A stretch of 64,000 bases of DNA from Rusavskia elegans (taxonomy: Eukaryota > Ascomycota > Lecanoromycetes > Teloschistales > Teloschistaceae), in assembly GCA_011316305.1 (NCBI GenBank), contig SAUG01000113.1, positions 1 through 64,000 on the forward strand. Direction: 5' to 3'. The notes below the pieces were generated by a model. It had not been told where the DNA came from, made no database searches, and saw only the letters and a program-made list of their open reading frames with translations. Position numbers and translations under genes: made by a program. Positions 32,011-43,425 of the stretch are shown here, in pieces. Position 1 is the stretch's first letter; every line of letters starts with the position of its first letter.

Positions 32011-32967
32011 ATGAGCAAGTCGCCTATCGCCAAGGTGCTCGGAGGACCTACTGGCCACTTTCCGGTCGAGGCAGAAATCGTGGGCTACCTGGCAAACACC
32101 TGGTCGGTACCGACGCTTTTGGTCGCCTTCGCAGCAGGATGGGTGGTCATCTTAGGGGCTACGAATGCCTTGGTCAAACGTCATAACCCTACACTTGGCT
32201 CTGACGACAAGGCTGCTATCCTGTGGTTCGTTCTCAGTACGTTGAAAGAATCTGAGCCATCACTGTCGCGGCCAAAGCTGATCCAGGATTCCTTGCAGCT
32301 GGAACTATACATCTGTTCTTTGAAGGTGAGCTGCCCGCTACTTGGAAGTCTATAAGTCGTGCTGAACCATGTCAGGCTACTTCTCATACAATCATACGAG
32401 AATGCCAGGGCAGCAGGATTTCTTTGGTCAACTATGGAAGGAATATGCATGGTCCGACTCGAGGTATCTGACCTCGGATCCTTTCGTACTCTGTATGGAG
32501 ACTGTCACTGCCGTACGTTTGCATGGTCGCTTGCATGCTGCCGAGTTCTCATCGTGCCGTTAGGTTTGCTGGGGCCCGCTGTCTTTCTGTGTCGCCTTGA
32601 TGATCACATTTCAACACCCTTTACGACACCCTCTTCAGGCGTTGGTTTCCCTGGGTCAAATATACGGTGATATCCTCTACTATGCAACGAGCATGTTCGA
32701 CCACTACTACAAAGGAATCACCTACTGCAGGCCCGAAGCATACTACTTCTGGTGTTATTACTTCTTCATGAACTTCATCTGGATTGTTATACCAGGCTGT
32801 AAGCAACCCGTCCATGATCAAAAACCAGTGATAGCAATTGAACAGGCTGACCTCAACCCATAGATCTTCTCTATAGCAGCATTAAAGCCAGTGGACGAGC
32901 TTTCCAGGCCCTCGAAAAGCAATCTAAGAGTGCACAAGGCAACGGACATGCTAAGAAGAAGAACTAA
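32011..32967 (+). CDS. EBP/EXPERA-domain membrane protein (sterol isomerase-like)
   Basis: Five exons: 32011-32236, 32287-32325, 32376-32512, 32564-32798 and 32864-32967, 246 residues. Exon 2 is only 39 bases and carries the family signature FLAAGTIHLFFEGYF once joined to exon 3; the His and Glu there are catalytic in mammalian EBP. Further motifs: KEYAWSDSRYL, CMETVTAVCWGPLSF, then QIYGDILYYATSMFD and YFWCYYFFMNFIWIVIPGY, giving four to five membrane helices, and a lysine-rich KKKN end that can act as an ER retrieval signal. In plants and animals this family isomerises the sterol C8 double bond; in fungi that step is normally done by the unrelated Erg2, so the actual substrate here is open. 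Located in the endoplasmic reticulum. Confidence 0.9.
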
Positions 32968-33868
32968 GTGTACAGACCGTCTTCCTAAAAGGCAGTGGGT
33001 GTGGGACGTCGATACGATATCTCGATGTTCATAATTTCAAGGTATTTCTATGTTTGGGATGTATGTAGCCTTTGGAAGTCGCACTCTCGCACATTTCGAG
33101 TCGCACATGCCGTGTTTATCAAAGGTCTGGTTTGCCTGGATCTGTCGGTGATACTGGTCGTTGGTCACCGAACTCGAGCATCGATCGAGCTACTTTGAAC
33201 GCTTCCTTGGCAGTAAACGACGGGCTAAAGCAGTCGTCGATGTGGAGTGCACCGGCGGTGTCTGAGTGGTAACAGCTCCCACATCGAGCAATATCTATCC
33301 AAATCATATATGGGACGTCGCAGAACGCTCCGGCAGTCCCGCCGTTATTTGAGAACGTGTCAGACGTGTAGAGATTGAAAAGTCTTGTCGACACACACGA
33401 TCCTCCAGTCCAAGTCTTCACTTCCGGTCGACATCGAGGGAGTAATATTATAAGCCGTGACAAAGTGGTGGGTATCCTTGGTATCTTGCCGGCTCAATCT
33501 CCCCAGCCAAACAAGCACTCAATTCTCGCCGCTGCTTCTGAAGAGATTCTGATTGAGAAATGCCTTTTTGATCTCTGATATTCTGACTGTGCATGCCGCA
33601 ATCGCACAAGGAACGAAATGCTTGTACCGTAGAATTTCCCGAGGGAAGCTTGGCACTTTGACCCAGCAACGGTTGCTATGCGGGAAGGTCAGACGAAAAG
33701 CTTCAAGAACAAATCAGGATTAAGCTAGATATCGGAAAGCCACAGGGCTCTTTGTTCGACTTGCACGACAGCACCGCTAACAACGTCCTTGACTCGACTA
33801 TGTTTTGTTACGGACTATCACACTCTACGAGCATTCCCGCCGTACCGTAGGCAAACAAAGACCGACAA
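32968..33868. other. Intergenic region, 901 bases
   Basis: 3' UTR of the EBP-like gene and promoter plus 5' UTR of the large DH-like gene. Open frames of 65-115 codons occur on both strands but none shows a recognisable motif. Confidence 0.5.
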
Positions 33869-36800
33869 ATGCCACAAATTAGTACACCCCGCCGGGCTTC
33901 AAAGACTCATGAGAAGCTCACGTCTCCTTCCGCGCCAAAATCGGTCGTTGTGGGCGAAACGCTGGGAGTTTACGATACGAATACCGTCCGAGATCGAGTC
34001 CGCCAATGGCAAGCGCAGGGTGGAGGTGTAGTGACTGCGCCTGATGTATACACGGAGAACGAAGAGGGCCCAGACAAGAATACCACCTGCTTCCATTCGA
34101 ACTCCCCAACAAAGAAAAGCCCGCGAACGCCGATCGCCGCTCGGAAGACCGCTACCGGCGCCAACGGCTCCGACACATCAAAAAGCAGGGACGGTCGGCA
34201 GAAGAGAAGGTCCAATGACCTTGACAAGCAACGCCATCGAAGTACGAGCGCTCCTGCCAAACGGGTCGTCAGCGACGCACATTGGCGAAAAGACAGAGGA
34301 CCCCCCAAACACGATGCATCTTCAAAGGTACCGAAAGAAGACCAGGCAAGGGAAAGAGTCCACGCAGGTGACGATGGCATTCGTGTCAGACCTATCTCAA
34401 CTTCAGAAAGAGACTGTATTGCTGGGAAGGATAGGCGCCGAAAAGAGAGCAGCAAGCATACTGGGACTGTTAGAGCAGGAACAACTTCCGTGGGGTCAAG
34501 CCGACATGCTGGCAGACATCGAGCTCCTTCCTCTGCAAGGAGCATAAGTGCCGGCGAAGAAGATAAGCCAGCTTCGCCGGATGCGCCTTCTCATTCAGCC
34601 AACGATCACATGAAGCGCAGAGCCCATGCGGCGGAAGGCGAGTCTGCAATCTTGGAGTCGCCTTCGAACAAGACTCGTCTGTCAAAAGATAGCAGCACAC
34701 CACCAAGCAATGCCTTGTCAGGACTCGAGCCTTGTCCCACGTATGGAAGCATCCCAGAACAGAAAGAAAGCAAGAAGCCTCCGAAAAGCCACATTTTGCG
34801 CCAGGTGTTTGGGGAATCTGGAAAGGTCTTCGCAAAACCCCAGACAACACCTGTGGAAACGCCTCGGGTTCCTGCTGTCGAAGCGTGGCTCAACAATACG
34901 CCTGATCCTTTCGTTGACGCTGAACCCACACTGGTGGAAGACGTACTACCTGAACCCATAAAAACGGGTCGTACGAGCTCTGCTCCCGAGCTGGTACAGG
35001 TAGATGACCCAAACAAGATCTGGGATACGTTGGAGTCAAAAGAGCGGGCGAGATCTGGCGTTCGCGCCAGCAGAAGGCGCAAAAGGATTCCAAGTTCTTC
35101 TATCTATGAAGACAATCCGTTCCCCTCAAATTTCTCATCAGGGTCTCCGTTACATGCGTCATCCGTAGGGTCAACATCTGCATCGAAGCTGGTGGACCTC
35201 GTTGACAATGCTTCCGAGTCTCCGTCGACACTAACGCGGAGGGGAGCAAGAAAGAGCGTCTCATCACCAAAGCGTGAAGCAAAACCGATAGATCAAGTAA
35301 ATTCGTGCAATGACGACAAACCTTGGACCACAACATCCAACGCCGAAACGTCTTCTGTTGAACCACCCGATGCTCGGAGTCCGCTTCAGCCACCGGGACG
35401 CAGGCATCGCCCGTTCCCTACTACAGGAAAGCACCGTTTATCAACTATTGCATCTGTGGATACTTTCAGATCGAATGTACAGACTTCTGGGGTACCGTCC
35501 ATCGCGGAGGCTCCTGACTCGCACGTTCTATCACGCGACATCAATACCGAAACCCTCGAAGCCGAGTCGCGAGACCATTTCGATCCTCATTCTTTAACAA
35601 GGAGTCAAAGTCGTCTTACAAAGCACGCCGACCTAATGTCTGTTCTGTCAATGCCAGAGCCTGGCACCAAGAGCATACGATCAGCTCGAAGCATCAGGAC
35701 GAACAGGAGTCGGCTTGCTACAGCTACGATAGGGGACCTCATGAAAGAGCTTGCAGACGACGAAACAAAGTACATGCGAGAGCTGAGAACACTAGTAGAT
35801 GGTGTTATCCCAGTGCTACTCACTTGTGTACTATCAAAGTCCGATTCAGCTGTTGCTGCTGGGCTATTTCAACAGAACTACACCGGCGAGGCGGATCCAA
35901 ATTTCACCAAACCCATTGTGGATATGGGCATTGCTTTGGAACGGCTTAAGACCTTACACAGACGCATACCTATGCAAGACGCAAAAACTCTGCTTACATG
36001 GGCACAAGGAGCTCAGAGGGTCTACGCCGAGTATCTCAAGGCCTGGCGGATGGGGTTTCAGGACGTTGTTGTTAACCTTGCACCAGCTGCTGATAGTCAG
36101 ACACCTCTAAATCCTGGATCACCCTCACGGGGTGCGGGTCTGGAAGACGGGCTACCCGTCAATAAAGACGGCGACGTTGTCAATGGAGACGGCGAACGCG
36201 TGGATGTTGCGTTCTTGCTGAAAAGACCGTTGGTCCGTCTCAAATACCTCGCCAAGACATTGAAAGGCATCAACGTCGTCTCTCCTTCGGCTGAAGCTGA
36301 AGCACTGGCGACCAAATATCAGAACCTGGTAACAGTGGCACGTAACCGCTCGGACGAAGAACGAGCAAGGTTGGAAGACGAGGCTGCCGCAAACATCGAC
36401 GCAACGCGCGCTCGAGATCCCAGGACTCTGGCTCCTTTAACGGGTGTCAGCATTGATAGAACCAGGCGAGTGCGGGCACGAGATCACTTCAACCTGGCTC
36501 TGCAACACTCCAGTGGTCAACGTGTTGATTGCCGTGTCGAGCTTCTTCTGCGGGATGAGGCTTCGGAAGTTGCAGGTAGCGGCGATCTCCTCGTTTGTGA
36601 AGTTGATGCCACCGGACGGTGGTTGTTGTTTCCACCTGTCTCCTTTAGTCGTGTGTCGGCACGCACCGGTGACCTGGCGAATGAGATCATTGTCATGATA
36701 CGCGGTCTCAATGGAGCGGGAGCTGAGTGGCATGAGATCCTTTCGTTAACTTCTGAGGACGAACAAGCCGGATTCGAGTGGGTACAAATGCTTGGGTTGA

Positions 36801-39424
36801 CGCCGATCCCGCCAACTTTCCAGAGAACGCAGAGCTTCCTCAGTAAACATCAGCGGAAGAGATCTAGTCCTACCGCTGTCTCTACACTTAACGCTCCTGT
36901 GACAACCATCCCAGTGACCAAGAGTAGAACACCAAGTCCCAGAGCAGTCGAAGTTCCCATAGGAGAACAAGCGACAAACACCTCAGAAACATGGAATGGG
37001 GTCAAGTCCCCAGCAATCCCGAATGGACCCTTGGATGCCGACTACGTTAAGACGAAGCACGAGGGTATGATGGAGTCCCAGCATTCGACATCAGAAGACG
37101 TTGCCCGATCGCCACATAACTACGTGGACGACGTGAACGATCTGAGATCATTACCAAGCCAAGCTTCACAAAACATCAAGCGAGAGCAAGAGCCGATGGC
37201 AAGGCCGCGGAGCTTCAAGGAAGCCCTTGGCTTGACCGGGACGAGTACAAACTCACTGGGCCTTAAGCGAGCAAGAGCGCAAAAACTTAGAGGATATGAT
37301 GGCTCACCGAAAAGTCTTAAGTCCCCGCCAGCTTCACGTTATGAACGTTCTCCGAGACCGTCCTTGAAACCACTGTCGGAGGCACGGGGTCCTTCTGAGA
37401 GTTCCCAAGATCACGTTTCCTCTGTCTCTCTTCACCAGACTCTGACAACAGAAACCCCTAGAATACCCAGAGATCGCGTGGACGAACAGAAGTCCGATGA
37501 TCGGCCTGCTCATCACCGTTCAGTAGCCTCTACACCGTCCATGGATCTTCCAATTATTCCAAAAATCCGAAGAGACAGTCCGCCAACAACCCCGATAGAT
37601 GAGCCAGAGGAGGAACCTGATTGGCTTTCGCCTCCAGCATCGAAGCTTCCACCTTCATCGACTCGAGGAGCAAAGGGAAGCTCTCGATCGAGTTCCAAGG
37701 ATGCTGGTACTAGTGCCCCGACAACGCCCAGCCATCGTTCGTCAAGTTCTCTTGAGCTGAAAGCGTCAAATGTTCCGGTCCTTACTCCAAGCGCTGCCCG
37801 TGCAGCCCGAAGACGATCTTCGTCGCCACTGAAGCACGAGTATGAGCCGTCCACTGCTTCCGACTCATCGGAGTCCGATGCTTCAACGGTCAATCGAAAT
37901 GAGGTGAGTTCGGTGTCATCCTCAGATGATGATGAACTCGAAGAAGGAGATGCTCCAACTCCTCTGTTGCCACTTGGTGCTCTTGGTCGCGTCCCGAAAA
38001 GGTCACCGCAGCCATCCATTTACTCATTGCCGAACGGGACTCTCAAGCCTTCAGAGTCTGCGTCTCAAGCCCCTTATAAGAAGGTGCCGTCTCAGCCAAC
38101 GAAAGCTTCGAAGACGATTGCCTCGATATTCTCCTGGTCCGACAAGGGCTCGTGGGACAGCCTGCATCCGGACGAATGTAGCATTGTAATCACACCCGGA
38201 CTGATCGAGGCTTTTGAGATGTCCGCTGCACACTCGGCCGAAACACCTCTGTCGTCGTCGACCCCTGTTGTAGATGTGGACGCGTTTTCTGATATGGCTT
38301 CCAACGTCATTGGGCCAGAGGATATCTTAAAGAATGACCGTCCCCTAGTGGCATTGGAACTCACGCCCCTTGTTCCTCTCCGAAGAGGTACTGCCATTGA
38401 CATATCGATCCGTTCTCCGCCTACTTCCAGCTCTCAAATTACCTCTGGTAATAACATCATGTTCCGTTCCCGCAACCCGGAGGAGTGCGAGGCACTGTAT
38501 GCACTTATCAACCATTCCCGCATCCATAACCCAACCTACATTGCCCTCCAAAATGCTCGTGGTCCTTTTGGCACGGGCACTGATCTTGACCGTCGTGCCA
38601 GTGTTCGGGCTGGTGGTTCGCGGATGGGCTCATGGTTCGGAGGCTTAGGCAGCTCCCCCGGATATAGAGCCAGCAGTGCGCCCACTCCGAGCATAGCACC
38701 CAGCGAAAGCAGCATCGGCAGCATGAGCAGTGCCTTTTCGGCGTTGAGGCGTTTCCGAATAGGAGGCGGCGGCATGTTCAACATCGCTCGCAGCACCATC
38801 AGCTCCCGCGACGGCAGCCGAGCCAACAGTCTCTATACGAGCTCGGACAACTCCAGCGGCAGTGGAACCAGTTCGCCGCTACCTCCAGGTGTCCTAGGAG
38901 ATCCACACAGCAATATTGGATTGGGTAATACGAAGATCAGGCTCTACTTGCGGGAGTCAAACACGCGATGGCGAGACATGGGTTCCGCACGCTTGACTAT
39001 AATGCGGCCGTCACCTCCAGACCTGTCTTCTGGGACTTCCGCCTCCGGCGAGTCGCTGGCTCGGCCAAGCAGCGCTCACCAAGGTGCCAATGAGAAAAGG
39101 ATCGTTGTCCGTGGCAAAACCAAAGGCGAAGTCCTACTCGATGCTACTCTGGGAGAAACATGCTTCGAACGAGTTGGGAGACAAGGAATTGCCGTCAGTG
39201 TGTGGGAAGATATAGTCGGTCCCAATGGTGAGGTGGGAACAGTGGGCGCAGTTGGCGGCGTGGGAGCTGGCAGAGCTAAAGTGTATATGATTCAGGTAGG
39301 CTCGACTTGTTGCTGAATCTTTCGTTGAGAGGAAAGAATGCTGACGATTGTTGTTTCCTTATAGATGAAAGGCGAAGCCGAAACGACGTACACGTTTTCT
39401 ATTGTTGGGAGGTTACGATATTGA
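33869..39424 (+). CDS. Very large fungal protein with a DH (RhoGEF)-like domain and long disordered regions
   Basis: Two exons, 33869-39295 and 39365-39424, 1828 residues; the last 20 residues (MKGEAETTYTFSIVGRLRY) come from exon 2. Residues 1-600 are charged, Ser/Pro/Lys-rich and disordered. From about 619 (ATIGDLMKELADDETKYMREL) to 800 there is a helical region resembling a Dbl-homology domain: start motif with DE.KY...L, then FQQNY, ERLKTLHRRI and KRPLVRLKYLAKTLKGI, the last similar to the conserved QRxxRYxLLL helix. A PH-like beta domain follows (about 860-975: LLLRDEASEVAGSGDLLVCEVDATG...). Another 500 disordered residues lead to a folded C-terminus (about 1420-1828) with VALELTPLVPLRRGTAIDISI and IRLYLRESNTRWRDMGSARL, both of PH-like character. 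It may activate a Rho-type GTPase, or use the fold as scaffold. Some relatives carry the label SRm160/300 splicing coactivator, which probably reflects only Ser/Arg-rich composition. Confidence 0.82.
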
Positions 39425-39780
39425 ACCTTCATGGCTGCTTTCTTTTTCTGCATCGAAAATATATCAACGGGTTGTAAGAATTGTTTGCATTGGTGGAGCT
39501 GGGCTGCCGGATACACTTGATATGTACTCATTCCCTGTATACGTTTTTCGAGCTGGGTACATCGATACACCTTGTTCTTGTATGTTGCATGGGGTGGTAG
39601 AATTGTTAGTATTCACGCATATAATCCTTAAAGCTGGCGGCCAGATCCTTTACTTCGAGCTTTGAGGACCAATAGACATGATGAACCAGCGACGCGGCAG
39701 CACATTGACCATTGGTACTATAATGTATCCGAATCCATCAAATCTCATACCCTGCCATACTACCTGGCCTGATGGGGATA
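39425..39780. other. Convergent intergenic region, 356 bases
   Basis: Between the stop of the DH-like gene (plus) and the stop of NRDE2 (minus). Only 3' UTR sequence is expected; nothing else recognised. Confidence 0.5.
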
Positions 39781-42700
39781 TCACAAAGCCACATGAATCC
39801 TCAACTCCCTCTCCACCATCATCTCATAAACCCCCCTCAACTCCCCCCCCTCCATCTCCCCACTCAAATACTCAAAAGCCAACATATAAATCCCCTTCGC
39901 CCACGGACACGCTCCAATGGCTCTATAATACACCTCCCTCGCCCGTTTCAGATTCCCAATTCCATCCGAGGACGAGTTTTCAAGTTCGTACAGGAAATAC
40001 CATTTCCACAGTCCGGCGCTGTGGGCTGCGGTGGAACGGGATGAAAGGGCGCGCTCGAATGTGCCGCGGACGGCGCTGAGGTTGGAGCCTTGGATGGGGC
40101 CACGTTGGATGTCGGTGTGGATGGCGAAGAAGTGGGTTGTTATGTGGTCGGATGGGATATCTTCGTTCTCGGGTTTGTTGTTGTGTTGGTTGCTGTTCGA
40201 GAAAACGACATCGCGCATGATTCCACGAACGCGGTCGTCGATTCGGAACCGGGATTCGTTCCAGGCGTATAGGGAGAGGAAGATTGTGTTGTGGGGGAAT
40301 GCGGCGATGCTTTCTGTCAGGAAGGAGCGGATGGTGGAGGGGGAGATGGGGCGTTTGTGCGTGGTGTGGGTGTAGAGGAGTCGGGCGAAGGATTGACGGA
40401 ATAAGGCTTCTGCACGTCGATTTCTGTTTGGATCTTTGTTTTTGGTTAGGAGTTGGAGGTTGGAGGTGAATGAGGCGTGTGCTGCTTGGATTGATGTGTT
40501 TAAGAGGTAGTCTGATAGAAAGAGGAGTTCTGAATAGAGAACTGCGTGGGCCATTAAGCCTAAGGACAGCATGTGGTCGCGGCCAGCTGAAAATGCCTGC
40601 AAAAAGAGTCAGTCCTTGGTGGTTTGAAAAATCTAAAGAGTACTTACGTTTCGTAAACGCAGACGTACAGTAGCAGTCGCTTCCTCTGATAACGTGCCAT
40701 TTGCGTCTGACGTTTCATCTACGGTGTTTTCAGAGCCATACCTAGACAGCTGTTGCAAGGCTTTTGATGTTTCCCCTAAGCTGAGATGCTGCCATACTCG
40801 GCTTCCCCAGAGGAGAATTGCATCTCTTCGCGCCGAATCTTCGAATTTAGCACTCATCTCGATGGCTGTATCCCAGACTTTGTTCGCAGCCTCGGTGTTT
40901 CCATGCCGATTTTCCAGCAATGCGTACGCATCATACAAGCGTAGACCTGACGGGCGATTCTTCAATAAGTTTTTGGCGGATCTCCTGACGGTTAAAGGGG
41001 ACACATGCTCTTCGAAAGCCAGCAGATACTCGGCCAAGCTATCGTCACCGACACCTCGGCTCACAAGCATGTTCAGCGTCCGGAGAATGAAATCTTTGGG
41101 AATGGGTTCAGTCCATGAACCGAAGGCCGAGAACCATTGGCCTAGAGGAGTAAAGAGCGTGTCGGAGGAGACCTCGTAATTACCCAAAGGGAACGCAAAG
41201 ACGCCAGGTAGAGAAGGATCGGCTGTTTTGACGGTAGTCGTGTACCAGTTTCCATGAGGATCGTGGCTGTCTGCTACCACGCTGCCGTGACTCCTTGATA
41301 TTACCGGGCGGTCATACAATATCTCGTTACGAACGAATTGATCCTCGTACCAGGTCTGTATTTGACCTCTGGCATTGTCTGGACATGGGGGAAGGTGACA
41401 AAAACAAAGAAAAGCTGCTATGATAGCATGATTGTCCGAGTCTGTGGGAGATTTAATCAAGGCGTGTCTGACATCGGAGAAAAGGACTGTTTTGTACGGG
41501 TCATCCAAAGGCTCATCACTGACACGACTTGGGAGTTTCGAGCAGCAATGGGCTTGGTACTCAGCATCAGCCCAGGACTTGAAAACATCCGTGTCACTGT
41601 GACTGGATATTCCTTCAACCTTCGGCGGCTGGCTCTCCTGAAGGTCAGCATTGTCGAAAGTGAGCCAGCCTTTCGCATTGGGTTCTCCTATTCGAGGGGC
41701 TTCGCTATCCCAGAAATGTTCAAAGGCCAGTATCGAGTCGTCGTACGTTGGTTTGGCTGTCCGACCTAGACTCCGGAACTGTGTAGGCTTGTTGAATTCA
41801 AATTCTATCAGGGCCTGCCAACTAGCCACTGCGACTTCCGTGTAACCAGCTTCCCTCAGGAGGAGGGTTAGACGGAGCAAAACATGGATTTGAATGCCAT
41901 ACACTGCTGATCGCCTGGCGTCGCTTGATTCCATATCATTGCGTACACCTTGCAACACATGGAGGCAATCGATGTAACGATTTTTGTTTTCTTCAACTGT
42001 GAAGCCAGACGGCATGGACTGATGGAAGTTTAAATATTCCTTCCAGATCCGAAGACTCAACGGGTGCTGCTTGATGATAGTTTGCCAATGTAATGACAAT
42101 CTACGCGTTTCCCACACTATGGACGCTTTAGACATCATACCCAGGTGTAACCGCTCTCTGCCTTCAGGATCAATCACACATTTGAGCGCCTTGCCGTACA
42201 TTGAGAGTGCAATCTCTGCATTGCTTTGACGCTCGGCGTTCGTATGTGGTCGTTGACTGAAAGCGTCAGGGAAGCCGTCAATTTCGTCTTGAAGTTCTAC
42301 CAGTGCCATCCAAGCATGCCAGTCAGAAGGGGCTTCATCCACATGATTTGACAATGCCGCTCTCTTTCGCTTAAGACCCCCAAGAAGCTTAGGAGTGTGG
42401 GTATCATGATCTTCTAAAGTGGACTGATCCGAAGCATTTTCCAAACTTATATCCGGAGTAGACGCCGAATCAGATCCGTCATCGAGCGATGCCTGATGCC
42501 GAATTTCTGGGCTCTGGGGAGACAATCGACTGATATTATGGTCCTCGAGCTTCCTCTTCCGTCCCTTTAGCAGCTGTAGGGGGACAAAGTCCGCTCCGGC
42601 ATCATCCCGGAGACCAGAACTTGCACGGGGATTGACTAGTAGAACTCTAGTGGTCTTAAGATCTGACCGAATCTGCTTGGAGAGTGAGGTCTTTCCACGG

Positions 42701-43172
42701 TCTACTACGCTGGCACGATGCACACCTGATCCCCAAGAAGTCTTCAAGCCAAGTGCTCTGTCATGCCACGGTTGTGGGTACACGGGGGCTCCATAACTGG
42801 ACTTGTACTCGATATTCCGAGCGTCGCCTTTGACATCAATATCAAATAAGACTGGAAAGTCATCCCATTGCACCAAGTCTTGTTCTGGCTTAGAGGAAGT
42901 GCCCGAGTCCGGTAGTGCCTTCAAGCTGTGGGATGGTCGTTTGCTGCTATGATGATGACGCTTACTGACACCATGGTGCAGGCTTGAGGATGAGTTCCTG
43001 TCGATTCTGCTAGTCTCGTCTGGCTTTGAGACGTGTTGTGGAAGTGCATGGGGTCGGAAACTTCCAAACCGAGGGACTGGTTTGGAGGACTGAGGAGCAC
43101 AGTTAGTTGGGGACGGGAAATGTGGAAATAGTCAGCTAATAACCCACCTACCTTATGGTCGTCCCGGTCCAT
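39781..43172 (-). CDS. NRDE2: NRDE2-family nuclear RNA-processing protein
   Basis: Three exons on the minus strand: 43172-43152 (only seven codons, MDRDDHK), 43089-40648 and 40596-39781, 1092 residues. The tiny first exon is required because the second begins SSKPVPRFGSFRP without an ATG. The N-terminus is Ser/His/Lys-rich; from about residue 240 there are half-a-TPR (HAT)-like helical repeats (DWHAWMALVELQDEI; RLSLHWQTIIKQHPLSLRIWKEYLNFHQS; EAGYTEVAVASWQALIEFEF), the arrangement of NRDE-2. The C-terminal repeats continue through exon 3 (FERALSSRSTAAHSAGLWKWYF). In nematodes NRDE-2 acts in nuclear RNAi; human NRDE2 restrains the exosome helicase MTR4; fission yeast Nrl1 links splicing and heterochromatin. 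It shares a 253-base divergent promoter with UTP10. Confidence 0.92.
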
Positions 43173-43425
43173 GACTACGAGGAAGGTGTGTTCATATCTT
43201 GCGCGGCCTTGCTATTGGGCATGGTCAGAGTACCTTGGTGAAGCTGATAGTCGTATATTGATAGAACGACATCGGTCGGGCTTCGGGAGAGACGCACAGA
43301 CCATGTCGGGATCTACTGCGCCGATACACCCGACCTTGTTATAATTTTTGTGTAGAATCTGAGGCTATCTGTCGCACTGTACTCTGAGCCCAGCAGAGTC
43401 ATCGGTGTGTCGCTGCCCTCCAACA
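43173..43425. promoter_or_regulatory. Divergent promoter of NRDE2 and UTP10
   Basis: Only 253 bases separate the start codons of the two genes. It contains TTATAATTTTTGTGTAG (about 43339-43355), a candidate TATA-like element for the UTP10 side. Two nuclear RNA-metabolism genes therefore probably share control. Confidence 0.6.
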
